The notes beneath the pieces were generated by a model. The model was not told the origin of the DNA. It worked only from the letters and a program-made list of their open reading frames with translations, and ran no database searches. The position numbers and the translations under genes are program-made. From Pseudomonas sp. (GTDB lineage: Bacteria; Pseudomonadota; Gammaproteobacteria; Pseudomonadales; Pseudomonadaceae), in contig NZ_JAUYNT010000017.1 of NCBI RefSeq assembly GCF_030698175.1, positions 124,001 through 188,000 of the forward strand: DNA of 64,000 bases, written 5' to 3'. Shown here one piece after another: positions 17,496-27,440 of this stretch (position 1 is its first letter; each line of letters begins with the position of its first letter).

Positions 17496-20400
17496 TTAGG
17501 CGTTTACGGTGCTGTTTTCGGGATCTGGCTTGGCCAGCAGGCTGTAAACGCACGGCAGTACGAACAGGGTGAAGAGAGTGCCGACCGACATACCGGTGGC
17601 TATCACTAAGCCTATGTCGTAGCGGCTGACGGCGCCGGCGCCGCTGGCCAGAATCAGCGGCAGCATGCCAAACACCATGGCGGCGGTGGTCATCAGTACC
17701 GGCCGCAAGCGGATCGCGGCTGCTTCTTCGACGGCCTCGCGCGGGCTCAAGCCTTTCTCGCGGCGCAGTTGATTGGCGAACTCGACGATCAGGATGCCGT
17801 GTTTGGTGATCAAGCCAATCAGTGTCACCAGCCCGACCTGGGTGTAGATGTTCATGCTGGAGAAGCCCAGGAACAACGGAATCAATGCGCCGCAGATCGA
17901 CAGCGGCACAGTCACCAAAATCACCAGCGGGTCACGGAAGCTCTCAAACTGTGCGGCCAGCACCAAGAAGATCAAAGCCAGGGCCAGAGCGAAGGTCAGG
18001 TACAGCGCGCTGCCTTCTTGCACGTACTGACGCGAGGCGCCGGCGTAATCGAAGGCATAGCCGGGCGGCGCCTCCTCTTCGGCGATCTGCCGCACGGTCG
18101 CTATGGCATCGCCCATGCTGACGATTGGGAAACCCTGGATGATGGCCGAGTTAAGCTGCTGAAACTGGTTCAGCTGAGTCGGTCGCGCGCGGTCACGCAC
18201 CTTGATCAGGGTCGACAGCGGCAGCATCTGGCCGTCGCTGTTTTTCACGTAATAGCTGTTGAGCCACTCGGGATTGTCGCGATAGGCGCGCTCGACTTGG
18301 GCAATCACCTTGTAGCTGCGCCCATCGATGGTGAACCTATTGATCTCACCCTCACCGAGCAAGGTGGCCAAGGTGCTGCCGAGATCCTCCATGGATACGC
18401 CCATCTGCGCGGCTTTTTCGCGGTCGATCTCAACCACCACTTCGGGCTTGTCGAAGGCCAGGTCAACGTCCAGAAAAGCGAATTTACCCGACTCCTGAGC
18501 GCGCTTTTTGATCCGCTCGGTGACTTGCAGCAGCGACTCGTAATCGTTCGGCGTATTGATCACAAACTGAAACGGCAGCCCTTCACCAGTGCCCGGCAGG
18601 GCCGGCAAATTAAAGCCGAAGATCTGTAAGCCCGGAATCTGCGCGAGCCGTGCCTGCACCTCGGGCAGAATTTCCATCTGCGTGCGTTCACGTTCATCCC
18701 AGGGCTTGAGCAGGAAACCGCCAATGCCGGATTGCACACCGTTGAAGCCGTTAATTTGAAAGGATGAGTAGTACTCCGGGAACTCTTTAAAGATTTTTAC
18801 AAACTGCTCGGTATAGGCATTCAGGTAATTGAGGTTGGTCGGCTGTGGCGCGGTGGCCATCAGAAACACGATGCCTTGATCCTCATCCGGGGCCAGTTCG
18901 CTCTCGGTAAACATCAGCAGCAGCGGAATCAGGCACAGCACTATGGCGGCAAAGGTCAGCACCACCGGCCGGGTGTCCAGGGTGGTGTGCAGGGCGCGTT
19001 GGTAGCGTTGCTTGAGCCGCTCGAAGAGTTGATCGAGACGATGGGCAAAGCCCGAAGGATTTTCTTCATGGCGCAGCAGCAGTGAGCACATCATCGGCGA
19101 CAGGGTCAGGGCGACTATGCCAGAGATCACCACGGCGCCGGCCAGGGTCAGGGCAAATTCCTTGAACAGCGCACCGGTCAGGCCTTCAAGAAAACCAATG
19201 GGTGCATACACCGCGGCCAGGGTCACGGTCATGGTCACCACCGGCACGGCGATCTCGCGGGCGCCTTCGATGGCGGCATCCAGCGGGGTTTTGCCCTGCT
19301 CGATATGGCGGTGAATGTTCTCCACCACCACGATGGCGTCGTCGACCACCAGCCCGATCGCCAGCACCATGGCCAGCAGGGTCAGCAGGTTGATCGAGTA
19401 GCCCATCAACTGCATAAAAAACAGCACGCCGATCATCGACAGCGGGATGGTGATCACCGGGATCAGCACCGAGCGCAAGGCGCCCAAAAACAAAAACACC
19501 ACCACTATGACGATTAACACGGCTTCAAACAGGGTCTTGATCACCTCATCAATCGAGGCCTGGATGAATTGGGTGGCGTCGTAGGCAATCGAAACCTTCA
19601 GGTTGGGCGGTAATTGCGCGGCCAGTTGCGGCAGCACCTTGCGCACTTCTTTGATCACATCCAGCGGGTTGGCGCTGGGCGTGGCCTTGATGCCGATATA
19701 GACGGAGGGGGTGCCGTCGAACGAGCTGATCGAATCGTAGTTTTCCGCGCCCATCTCCACCCGCGCCACATCGCTGATCAACACCCGGCGGTCGCCGAGG
19801 GTTTTTAGCGGAATGGCGGCAAAGGCTTCGGTGGATTTCAGCTCGGTTTCGGCATTGATGCTGGTGACTACATATTGGCCTTTCACCTCGCCAGCGGCGG
19901 CGAGGAAGTTGTATTTACGCACGGCTTCGCTGACGTCATCGGCGGTCAGGCCAAAGGCGGCGAGCTTGACCGGGTCGAGCCACAGGCGCATGGCAAACAC
20001 CTGGTTGCCGAGAATTTCTGCCTCGGCCATGCCCGGCAGGGTGGCCAGCTTGGGCTGAATGACCCTTGAGAGGTAGTCGGTAATCTGCGGATTGCTCAGC
20101 TCATCGCTGTAAAAACTGATGTACATCAGCGCCGAGGAGTCGGCGGCCTCTTTGCTCAGTACCGGGTCTTCGGCATTCGGCGGTAGCTGGTTTTTAACCT
20201 CGCTGGCTTTGGCCAGTAGTTCGGTGAACATGCGGTCGCTGTCGGCGCCAATACGCGCATAGATCGAGATGATCGACACGTTCTGTCGGCTCACCGAGGT
20301 CATGTAATCGATGCCTTCGGCGCTGGCCAGGCTCTGCTGCAGCGGCTGGGTGATGTAGCCCTGAATGGTCTCGGCATTGGCGCCGGGGTAGGCGGTGGTT

Positions 20401-20540
20401 ACCGTGATCAAGGCGTTTTCCATCTGCGGATATTGGCGGATGGTCAGTTTGCTGAAGGCTTGAAAGCCCAGCAGGATGATCAGCAAGCTGACCACAGTCG
20501 CCAATACCGGGCGACGGATAAAGGGGTCGGTAAAAGCCAT
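17496..20540 (-). CDS. mexW: RND multidrug efflux permease, MexW-like
   Basis: The 1014-residue inner-membrane proton antiporter begins MAFTDPFIRRPVLATVVSLL, as in hydrophobe/amphiphile RND pumps. Twelve membrane helices are expected. TM4 carries the proton-relay Asp pair in GLVVDDAIVVVENIHRH (about 400), and TM10-12 contain the conserved Lys region (GLITKHGILIVEF). Two large periplasmic loops bind drugs. No outer-membrane gene accompanies the pair, consistent with MexVW, which borrows OprM. The adaptor gene lies 29 bases upstream. Synteny with PA4375 supports the name. Confidence 0.88.
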   Translation of the reverse strand: MAFTDPFIRRPVLATVVSLLIILLGFQAFSKLTIRQYPQMENALITVTTAYPGANAETIQGYITQPLQQSLASAEGIDYMTSVSRQNVSIISIYARIGADSDRMFTELLAKASEVKNQLPPNAEDPVLSKEAADSSALMYISFYSDELSNPQITDYLSRVIQPKLATLPGMAEAEILGNQVFAMRLWLDPVKLAAFGLTADDVSEAVRKYNFLAAAGEVKGQYVVTSINAETELKSTEAFAAIPLKTLGDRRVLISDVARVEMGAENYDSISSFDGTPSVYIGIKATPSANPLDVIKEVRKVLPQLAAQLPPNLKVSIAYDATQFIQASIDEVIKTLFEAVLIVIVVVFLFLGALRSVLIPVITIPLSMIGVLFFMQLMGYSINLLTLLAMVLAIGLVVDDAIVVVENIHRHIEQGKTPLDAAIEGAREIAVPVVTMTVTLAAVYAPIGFLEGLTGALFKEFALTLAGAVVISGIVALTLSPMMCSLLLRHEENPSGFAHRLDQLFERLKQRYQRALHTTLDTRPVVLTFAAIVLCLIPLLLMFTESELAPDEDQGIVFLMATAPQPTNLNYLNAYTEQFVKIFKEFPEYYSSFQINGFNGVQSGIGGFLLKPWDERERTQMEILPEVQARLAQIPGLQIFGFNLPALPGTGEGLPFQFVINTPNDYESLLQVTERIKKRAQESGKFAFLDVDLAFDKPEVVVEIDREKAAQMGVSMEDLGSTLATLLGEGEINRFTIDGRSYKVIAQVERAYRDNPEWLNSYYVKNSDGQMLPLSTLIKVRDRARPTQLNQFQQLNSAIIQGFPIVSMGDAIATVRQIAEEEAPPGYAFDYAGASRQYVQEGSALYLTFALALALIFLVLAAQFESFRDPLVILVTVPLSICGALIPLFLGFSSMNIYTQVGLVTLIGLITKHGILIVEFANQLRREKGLSPREAVEEAAAIRLRPVLMTTAAMVFGMLPLILASGAGAVSRYDIGLVIATGMSVGTLFTLFVLPCVYSLLAKPDPENSTVNA

Positions 20541-20569
20541 GCAAAGAGTTCCTTGGCGCAGGCGCCTAA

Positions 20570-21775
20570 TCAGTTGGCGGCAGACGGGCTAGCGGGAGCT
20601 GGCGTCGTGGCCTGGTCTGCAACCAGGCTGACACTGGCGCCGTTATCGAGCTTGAGCTGGCCGGCAGTGACGATTTGCTCGCCGGCGCGCAAGCCTTTGC
20701 TGATGATCACCAGTCCATCGCGGCGCTCGCCGGTGCTGACAAAGCGCCGCTCAACCACCAGGGATTGTTGCGGCTCTACCGCTTCTGGGGCCTTGGCTAA
20801 ACCCAGCCAGCAGAGCAGTTGCCCGGCGCTTGAGGTGCAGGGGTTGCTGGCGGCCGGCTGCTCTTTTGGCCCAACCACATACAGGCTGTTGCCGTAGAGG
20901 GTGAAGGTGATGGCGGTTTCTGGCACCACCACTTGCTTGGCCTGGCTGGCGAGCAGCACTTGCAGGTTGGCAAACATGCCGGGCAGTAGCTTGGCGTCAG
21001 GATTGGCGAGCAGGGCGCGCACTTGCAGATTGCGCGTGCTGACCTCGACTTTGGGGTTAATGGCGGTGATCTCGCCAATAAACACCTCGCCGGGATAGGC
21101 CGCCACGCTGATCCGTACCTGTTGGCCCAGCGCCAATTGCGGCACGTTTTGTTCAGGCAGATAGAAGTCGACAAACAGTTTCGATAGGTCCTGCAGGGTT
21201 GCCACCGTGGTGCCGGAGGTGACGAAATCGCCGACATCGACCTGGCGGATGCCGATAGTGCCGGCGAATGGCGCAATGATGCGCTTGCGCTCCAACAAGG
21301 CGTTCAGCTGTGCCACGCGGGTGATGGATTTTTGCAGCTCGGCGCTTAAACGGTCGTATTCGCTCTTGGACAGCGCTTGGCGCGCCAGCAGGTTTTTGCC
21401 GCGCTCATGCTCAACTTGCGCCAAAGCCAGTTCGGCTTGTTCGGTGGCCAGGCTGGCTTGCTCTACCACGCTGTCTAATTGCAACAGTGGCTGGTTGAGG
21501 CTGACTTTTTCACCTGAGCGAAACGCCAAGTGCTTCACTGTGCCGGCGGCTTCGACGGTCAAGTCGACACCTTGAAACGCCTTGAGGCTGCCGATGGCTG
21601 GCAAGCGGCTTTGCCACAGTTGTTCACTGGCGGTTGTGGCGCTCACTGCGATGAGCGGGGGTGGGGCGGAGAATTGCTGAATTTGCTGGTAGATAGAGAC
21701 AAATTTGGCAGCGGCGAGGGCGAGTACCACAAGGGTGACCACGCTCAGCATGGTTAGCAGGCGACGGCGCAACAT
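20570..21775 (-). CDS. mexV: RND efflux periplasmic adaptor, MexV-like
   Basis: The 401-residue membrane-fusion protein has an N-terminal anchor (MLRRRLLTMLSVVTLVVLALA), an alpha-hairpin (about 100-165, LATEQAELALAQVEHERG), a lipoyl-type segment IIAPFAGTIGIRQVDVGDFV, and a beta-barrel region (VDFYLPEQNVPQLALGQQV). An unusual Cys-containing insertion (NPCTSSAGQLLCWLGL) lies near residue 310. It links the MexW pump to an outer-membrane channel. It is first in the two-gene operon; no adjacent regulator gene is present. Confidence 0.87.
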   Translation of the reverse strand: MLRRRLLTMLSVVTLVVLALAAAKFVSIYQQIQQFSAPPPLIAVSATTASEQLWQSRLPAIGSLKAFQGVDLTVEAAGTVKHLAFRSGEKVSLNQPLLQLDSVVEQASLATEQAELALAQVEHERGKNLLARQALSKSEYDRLSAELQKSITRVAQLNALLERKRIIAPFAGTIGIRQVDVGDFVTSGTTVATLQDLSKLFVDFYLPEQNVPQLALGQQVRISVAAYPGEVFIGEITAINPKVEVSTRNLQVRALLANPDAKLLPGMFANLQVLLASQAKQVVVPETAITFTLYGNSLYVVGPKEQPAASNPCTSSAGQLLCWLGLAKAPEAVEPQQSLVVERRFVSTGERRDGLVIISKGLRAGEQIVTAGQLKLDNGASVSLVADQATTPAPASPSAAN

Positions 21776-21944
21776 ATTCCAGATCCTTGGCTTGGGGCGG
21801 TAGGCAAGCCTGGCACCTTAGCGCCGGGGTGCTGGCGAGTCAAAAGTGCCGCTTTGCAAAAGATTACTGGGGCGCTTTTATGCAACAAACTGTCTTGTTT
21901 GTCGGTTTAATGGCCGAACGTTGGCGTTAATTGGCCCATAAACA

Positions 21945-21972
21945 ACTCGCCGCCCTAAGAGCGGCGGCGAGT
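21945..21972 (-). terminator. Hairpin downstream of the chemoreceptor gene
   Basis: A 10-bp perfect stem ACTCGCCGCC / GGCGGCGAGT with an 8-base loop lies 22 bases past the chemoreceptor stop. On the minus strand it is followed by TGTTTAT, a weak T-tract. The rest of the 219-base gap should hold the mexVW promoter, which I could not assign. Confidence 0.6.
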
Positions 21973-21994
21973 GTTGTGACGGGTGCTGCGTTGA

Positions 21995-23620
21995 TCAGGT
22001 TTGCAGGCGCCGGCTAACCTTGCCCAGCTGACTGGACAGCTCGGCCAAGCCATGACTGGCCGCTTGTGTGCGCTCGACGTTTGCTTGGTTGGCGTTGGCG
22101 ATGGCGGTGATTTCGGTGAGGTTTTGTGAAATATCCTCGGCCACTGCGGTTTGCTCCTCGGCGGCGGTGGCGATCTGGCGGTTCATGTCACGAATCGCCT
22201 CTACCGCGCCGGTGATGCGTTGCAGCATGGCGCCGGCCTGGGTGACTTGCTCGACGCCTTCTTCACTGCGGTGCTGGCCGCTTTCAATGGCCTTCACGGC
22301 ATTTACGGCGCCGGTTTGCACGGTGCTGATGATCTGGTTGATTTCGGCGGTGGAGTCGGCGGTTTTCTTCGCCAGGTTGCGGACCTCATCGGCCACCACG
22401 GCGAAGCCGCGGCCTGCATCACCGGCGCGCGCCGCTTCAATCGCGGCGTTCAGTGCCAGCAGGTTGGTTTGTTCGGCAATCCCGCGGATCACCTCCAGCA
22501 CTTTGCCGATGCGTCCGCTATCGGCCTCGAGGGTGCGAATCACCTCGGCGGTGTTGGCGATTTCGGTGCGAATGCTGGTAATGGTGAGGATGGTCGATTG
22601 CATCACACCATCGCTCTGGCGCGCCGAGCTGTCGGCATCATCGGCGGCGTGCGCGGCCTCTACCGCGTGGCGGGCAACTTCTTGGGCGGTGGCGGACATT
22701 TCTTGCATGGCCGTGGCCACTTGATCGGTACGGTTGAACTGCTCGCGCACGCCGTGGGTCATCAGGGTCGAGATGTCATTGAGGTTGCCGCTGGCGCTGT
22801 CCAACTCTTGGGTGCTGTGCTGCAGTTCGCGGCTGGCATCGGCAAGGAAGTCGCGCAGCAGGTTGGCGGCATCGGTCAGCCGGCCGATCTCGTCCTCGCG
22901 GCGGTTCTGCTGACGCTGGCCAATTTTGCCATGGCTGAGTTGCTCAATATGCCCGAGCAGGCGGTTCATCGGTGCCAGCAAGACTGTGTTGAGCAGGCTG
23001 AGGCTAACCAAGCTGATGACTACCACCGATATCAGCATGATCAAAGTGCCGTACAAAATAGTGCTGTCGGCATTGGTATTAATCGTTTTGGCTTCATCAA
23101 GCGCCAGGATGTGCAGCTGCGCACTCAGTGCGGTCATTTGCTCGCTCGCGGCGCGATCTATGCCTTTCACCGCCATATCACCGGCTTTGGCTTCGTGGCT
23201 GGCCGCTACAAAAGCATCGCGGCCTTTGCGGTAGGCATTGCCGAGGTTCTGGTGCTCGGCGCGCAGGCGTTCGACTTGGGTTTTTATGGCTTTATCAAAA
23301 TCGACTTCTTTGAGCAGTTTGCCAAGCGTCTCCTGGACCTTGCGCTCCTGGTTTTCAAACTGCCCCCAGTGCTTGTCAAAGTCAGCAGGGTTTTGCCCGC
23401 GGACCAGCAGGTTTTTCCATTCCTGGACCTGGGTCTTGAACTCGATGTTGCTTTCATCGATCAACAGCGAGGCGTCAATCGGGCCTTGCAGCAGACCTTG
23501 ATAGGCCTGCAGGCTGTTGGACAGCGAGTTAAAGCAAGACAGCGCAATCAGTAAAATCAGCAGCAAGCTGCCACCCAATAGGGCTAGCAGTTGCGCACGC
23601 AGGGAACGCTTCAGGAACAT
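21995..23620 (-). CDS. Methyl-accepting chemotaxis protein
   Basis: The 541-residue protein has membrane helices at about 10-32 and 188-210 around a helical periplasmic sensor domain of about 155 residues, then a HAMP domain (about 210-265) and the cytoplasmic signalling domain. The hairpin-tip motif is intact: [20 protein letters not shown], then [15 protein letters not shown]. The helical, mostly charged sensor region resembles four-helix-bundle types; the ligand cannot be told from sequence. There is no C-terminal CheR-docking pentapeptide (it ends SRRLQT). It is a single gene. Confidence 0.92.
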   Translation of the reverse strand: MFLKRSLRAQLLALLGGSLLLILLIALSCFNSLSNSLQAYQGLLQGPIDASLLIDESNIEFKTQVQEWKNLLVRGQNPADFDKHWGQFENQERKVQETLGKLLKEVDFDKAIKTQVERLRAEHQNLGNAYRKGRDAFVAASHEAKAGDMAVKGIDRAASEQMTALSAQLHILALDEAKTINTNADSTILYGTLIMLISVVVISLVSLSLLNTVLLAPMNRLLGHIEQLSHGKIGQRQQNRREDEIGRLTDAANLLRDFLADASRELQHSTQELDSASGNLNDISTLMTHGVREQFNRTDQVATAMQEMSATAQEVARHAVEAAHAADDADSSARQSDGVMQSTILTITSIRTEIANTAEVIRTLEADSGRIGKVLEVIRGIAEQTNLLALNAAIEAARAGDAGRGFAVVADEVRNLAKKTADSTAEINQIISTVQTGAVNAVKAIESGQHRSEEGVEQVTQAGAMLQRITGAVEAIRDMNRQIATAAEEQTAVAEDISQNLTEITAIANANQANVERTQAASHGLAELSSQLGKVSRRLQT

Positions 23621-23742
23621 GGTCGCAGCCTCTCAATAAATGCCAATGCAGTCAGCTGCCAAGCGCGTTACGGCGTCGAACCTGGGGCTATTGAGAGTAT
23701 AGGTCGGCTTAAGAAAAGCTAACTTGAGCCGCGAAAGGTTTT

Positions 23743-24852
23743 TTAGCTCAGGCGCAGATGGTTATCCCAAAGCCCGGCGGGCAATTGCAGCGCCGTGGCG
23801 ACAATTTGTGCACCGCTACAGTCATACAGGCGGCAGCGACCGGTGCCGGAGCTGACCACAAAACCCTCAGGCACCGCGCCGACGCCGGCGCAATCGGGTA
23901 GCGGCACATCGAGGCGCACCGCGGCGCTGTCCAGATCCCAGATAAACAGCCGGTTACCCCGTGGCGCGGTCAGTGCCAGTAGCCGTAACTCATCGTGAAT
24001 CGCCAGGCTCGCGCAGTATTGCTGCATGGCTTGGCGTTGCCCCTCGGCCAGTGGAAAAGCTTTGAACGGTTGGCCGGGGCGTTTGATGGCGAGCAAAGCA
24101 GCGGCATCGCTTGGGTCGCCTTGGTATTGCTGGCCACTGACCACGGTGCCGTCGGCCGCCACGGCCAGATGGCGGATGCTGTTCATCTGTTGGGCGGCTA
24201 ACTGTTCTTTGCTCAGCAAGCTGCCGTCGCGGCGCATCAGCACCAGGCTCGACTCCATGGCGTCGAGGTTGAGCGCCTCGCGGCTGTCGGCTTCGGTGCG
24301 AATACCGCCGTTGGCCACCACCAGGGTTTCGCCGTCGGGCAGCCACAACAGTTGATGGGGACCGATGCCGTGGGTGGATAGCTCGCTGTGGCGCTGCAGT
24401 TGGTCGCCTTGCAGGCGATAGACGCCGAGCACGCCACGGCCGGGGTCGCGGGTATCGTTCTCGGTGCAGTAGAGCCAGTCGCCGCCTTGGTGAAACACCG
24501 CGTGGCCATAAAAATGCCGGTTGCTGGGTGAGTGCAGGGTTTGCACCAGACGCCCGTCGCGGCAGTCGATCAAATAGCTCTGGGTGCTTGGCCGGCGTCC
24601 GACAAACAAGGCCAGCGGTAGGCTTGGATGGGCCACCACGTCGTGACAGCGCTCACTGACCTGGGTGCTGAAGACCCGGCTGCCGTCGAGCCGATAGCCA
24701 ACCGCCAAGTGCCGGCCGTCGGCATCGTTGCGGGCCGACAACAGCAAGGCTTGCGGACCTTGCCGGCTGAGGGTCCAGCCACTAAAGGCGGCCGCTGCCG
24801 CCAGGCTGCCGAGGCTCAGGCCGGCCAGACCGAGAAAGTGTCGCCGATTCAT
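23743..24852 (-). CDS. DUF1513 protein with Tat-like signal
   Basis: The 369-residue protein starts MNRRHFLGLAGLSLGSLAAA, a twin-arginine-like export signal. The rest (LLLSARNDADGRHLAVGYRL, HDVVAHPSLPLALFVGRRP, GHAVFHQGGDWLYCTENDT, HQLLWLPDGETLVVANGGI) fits DUF1513, a predicted beta-propeller found with imelysin and di-haem proteins in iron-responsive clusters. The molecular role is unknown. It is the last gene of the operon, 13 bases after the second imelysin. Downstream, 23700-23742 holds only a weak hairpin followed by T-rich sequence. Confidence 0.8.
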   Translation of the reverse strand: MNRRHFLGLAGLSLGSLAAAAAFSGWTLSRQGPQALLLSARNDADGRHLAVGYRLDGSRVFSTQVSERCHDVVAHPSLPLALFVGRRPSTQSYLIDCRDGRLVQTLHSPSNRHFYGHAVFHQGGDWLYCTENDTRDPGRGVLGVYRLQGDQLQRHSELSTHGIGPHQLLWLPDGETLVVANGGIRTEADSREALNLDAMESSLVLMRRDGSLLSKEQLAAQQMNSIRHLAVAADGTVVSGQQYQGDPSDAAALLAIKRPGQPFKAFPLAEGQRQAMQQYCASLAIHDELRLLALTAPRGNRLFIWDLDSAAVRLDVPLPDCAGVGAVPEGFVVSSGTGRCRLYDCSGAQIVATALQLPAGLWDNHLRLS

Positions 24853-24865
24853 GCTCGCTTATGCC

Positions 24866-25927
24866 TCAGTCGCCATCGTTTGCATTAAAGCCCAGCTGAA
24901 TCCCCAAGGCCTTGGCCAGCTCGGTTTCGTGCAGGCGGTGCAGGGTATTTAAGCTGTCGTACAGGGCGTTTAGTTGACTGCGGCCGGCTTCGCCTGCGAG
25001 CAATTGGCTAAGCGGTTGTTGCTGGGCGGCCAGCTGCCGGCGGCTGTTTTGGTAGGCGTTGTCGATGCGGCTGGCCAGCTCGGCTTGCTGGCTGCTCAGT
25101 AGGCTGCGCAAACCATCGGCTTGGCTGCCCAGCCAGAGTTGCTCGGCGGCGTTCAGGCTGGCGCTGAGGTTGCTTAGGCTGGCATTACTGCGCCAGGCTT
25201 CGGCCTGAAACGGCTGCGGCTGGCCTTTAGTCTGACGTCCCAGTGGCGTGCCCAGACGCTTCTTCATGCCTTCCAGGCCGGTGACTTGGGTGCGCAGTAA
25301 ATCGGCAATGGCTTCTTTGCTGTCGGCATAGCGGGTATTGGGGAAGCTCTGCAGCTGCACGAGCATGCCATCGCTGCTTTGCCATTGGCTGAGGATGTCG
25401 CCGGCCAGTGCTTGTTGGTGCGCACCAATGGCGATCAGCAATGGGCAGTAGCGATCTTTTTGCGCCGCTTGAGTGAGGTCGATGGCGGTGTCGAACAGCA
25501 GGTATTCACTGGCGCTCAGGCCCTGCACCACGACGCTGGCTTTATCCAACTCAGCCGGAGTGAGGGCGGTTTTGCTCTGCAGCAAGGCTTCGACCTGGCG
25601 GGCCACGAGGTTTTTTTTGTCCGGCCAGAACTGCACCTGCCACGCCCGATTGCCCTCACTCAGGGGGCCGACCAGCAGGGGTTGCAGGGCGCTCCAGGCG
25701 CTTTGTGCATTCAACCAGGCCAGGCGTGTGGCGGCTAAGTCGGCGTTGGCGCTGCAGAACGCCTGGCTGCTGGCGGCCAGCTGTTGGTCGGCGTTCAGCC
25801 AATGGTTGTAGGCCGGCAGCAGCACGCCGCTGGCCAGCGCGCTGCTGGTTTTTTGCAGTGGATCGCTGGGGCTGCAGGCGCTGAGCGCCAGGGCTAAGAG
25901 TGCGGCAGTAATGGGCGTGCGCAACAT
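24866..25927 (-). CDS. Imelysin-family lipoprotein lacking the motif histidine
   Basis: The 353-residue protein has a lipoprotein signal (ALLALALSACSPSD, lipid-modified Cys near 18). The helical body resembles imelysin/EfeO-like M75 proteins: NADQQLAASSQAFCSANADL and AWLNAQSAWSALQPL early, and YLLFDTAIDL. The family motif GxHxxE appears as GLSASE, with Ser in place of His, so metal binding at that site may be lost or changed. It lies in the Fur-type operon, 27 bases after the di-haem gene. Role: probable periplasmic iron or haem handling, inferred. Confidence 0.75.
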   Translation of the reverse strand: MLRTPITAALLALALSACSPSDPLQKTSSALASGVLLPAYNHWLNADQQLAASSQAFCSANADLAATRLAWLNAQSAWSALQPLLVGPLSEGNRAWQVQFWPDKKNLVARQVEALLQSKTALTPAELDKASVVVQGLSASEYLLFDTAIDLTQAAQKDRYCPLLIAIGAHQQALAGDILSQWQSSDGMLVQLQSFPNTRYADSKEAIADLLRTQVTGLEGMKKRLGTPLGRQTKGQPQPFQAEAWRSNASLSNLSASLNAAEQLWLGSQADGLRSLLSSQQAELASRIDNAYQNSRRQLAAQQQPLSQLLAGEAGRSQLNALYDSLNTLHRLHETELAKALGIQLGFNANDGD

Positions 25928-25954
25928 GGCGGCTCCGGGGCGAAGGTGGATAAG

Positions 25955-27370
25955 TTAAAGAGATTGTAAAAAGGCCAGCAGGGCTGCACGTTGTTGACGG
26001 TCAAATTGTAGTACCTGTTGCTTGGTCGCTTCGGCTTCGCCGGAGTGCCAGATAATCGCTTCGAGCAGGTTACGTGCGCGGCCGTCATGCAAAAACTGCG
26101 TGTGGCCGCTGACGGTTTCAGTCAGGCCGATGCCCCATAGCGGCGGGGTACGCCATTCGCGACCGTTAGCCAAGAATTCGGGGCGATTGTCAGTCAAACC
26201 TTCGCCCATGTCATGCAGTAACAAGTCGCTGTAGGGGCGAATCAGTTGGTTGGCCAGCTCGGGTTCTGCGGCCTCGGCGGCGGTGGTGAAACGCGGCGTA
26301 TGGCAACTGGCGCAGCCGGCTTGCTGGAACAAGGCTTTGCCGGCCAGCACCTGCGGGTCCGCCACTTGACGCCGGGCCGGTACGCCGAGGTTGCGGCTGT
26401 AAAACAACACCAGGGCGAGGATATGTTCGCTGACCTCGGGCGTGCCGCCATTGAGCGCCGCACGGCAATCGGTTTGGCTAGGGCGGCAGTCATCGCTGGG
26501 TAGCAAGGCTGTGGTCAGACCCATGTCGCCGGCAAAGGCGTGGGCGTTTTGCTGATTGAGGTTCGGTTGCCCGGCTTTCCAGCCGAAGCGGCCCAGCCCG
26601 GTTCTCGCCTGTTGATCGTCCCAGACTCGATTGGCCCGGCCGGAAATCCCGTCGCCATTGTTGTCTTCGGGGTCGGCATTGGCCAGCACGCTGGCCTCGC
26701 CGATGGCCTCGAGCAATCCCAGACCAATCATCGGTGGCGCCACCCGGGCGGAAAACTGTGTGGCCGGGTGCAGTGGACCGTAGCCCAACTGGCTGATCTG
26801 CAGGCGCGGCTGGCGCAGCTCAATCGCGGTGCCGTCGGCAAATTGCAGTTGTTGATAGTCATAGTCCAGGCGCAGTTTGCCCTCGGGGGCGGTGCCGGGA
26901 ATCGCCATGTCTTGCAACTGACCGCCATACACCGGCTCCGGCACCGAACCCTGGCGTTCAAGAGTGCCGACATCCGCCGGGCCGGCCGCAATCGACAGGC
27001 GCACCAACATCGAGGCGGCGCTGACCGCGTTCGGCGTGGGCGGGTGCCCGCGACCGTCTTTGATATGGCAGTTCTGGCAGCCGTTGGTGTTAAACAGCGG
27101 GCCGAGCCCATCGCGGGCGGTGGTGGTGGACGGTGCCATGACCCACGGATTGCGAAAGAAACTGTTGCCGACGCTGAAATTCAGGCGGCGCAGTGCCGAC
27201 AGGTTGGCCGAGGGCTGCGAGAAGGCGTTGCGATCACTGCTCTGCACCGTGGCGCTCCCGGCCGACAGGGCTTCGCCGGGCTCGGCCTGCGGTGCTGGCT
27301 GGTCGCAAGCACCAAGACTCAGCAGTAGCACCAGGCTGCAGCTGAGTCGGGCAATTAATGGGTGATGCAT
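25955..27370 (-). CDS. Di-haem oxidoreductase (DUF1111) lipoprotein
   Basis: The 471-residue protein has a lipobox (LLLSLGACDQP). Two c-type haem motifs are present, GCQNCHIKDGRG (about residue 100) and GCASCHTPRF (about 350), as in the so-called thiol oxidoreductase/DUF1111 group related to MauG and cytochrome c peroxidases. It is periplasmic and membrane-anchored. In Pseudomonas it sits between two imelysin genes in an iron-starvation-induced operon and may oxidise Fe(II) or maintain redox state for uptake; this is inference. It lies 70 bases after icmP, across a strong hairpin. Confidence 0.85.
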   Translation of the reverse strand: MHHPLIARLSCSLVLLLSLGACDQPAPQAEPGEALSAGSATVQSSDRNAFSQPSANLSALRRLNFSVGNSFFRNPWVMAPSTTTARDGLGPLFNTNGCQNCHIKDGRGHPPTPNAVSAASMLVRLSIAAGPADVGTLERQGSVPEPVYGGQLQDMAIPGTAPEGKLRLDYDYQQLQFADGTAIELRQPRLQISQLGYGPLHPATQFSARVAPPMIGLGLLEAIGEASVLANADPEDNNGDGISGRANRVWDDQQARTGLGRFGWKAGQPNLNQQNAHAFAGDMGLTTALLPSDDCRPSQTDCRAALNGGTPEVSEHILALVLFYSRNLGVPARRQVADPQVLAGKALFQQAGCASCHTPRFTTAAEAAEPELANQLIRPYSDLLLHDMGEGLTDNRPEFLANGREWRTPPLWGIGLTETVSGHTQFLHDGRARNLLEAIIWHSGEAEATKQQVLQFDRQQRAALLAFLQSL

Positions 27371-27387
27371 GGGGCTTATCCAAAAAT

Positions 27388-27428
27388 GCCAACGGGCGCC
27401 GGCTCACAAGTGAGGGGCGCCCGTTGGC
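27388..27428 (-). terminator. Intercistronic hairpin after icmP
   Basis: A 13-bp perfect stem GCCAACGGGCGCC / GGCGCCCGTTGGC with a 15-base loop lies between icmP and the di-haem gene, without a T-run. It may be a partial terminator or a 3' stabiliser that raises icmP mRNA over the downstream genes. Confidence 0.55.
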
Positions 27429-27440
27429 CGATTGTTGCGC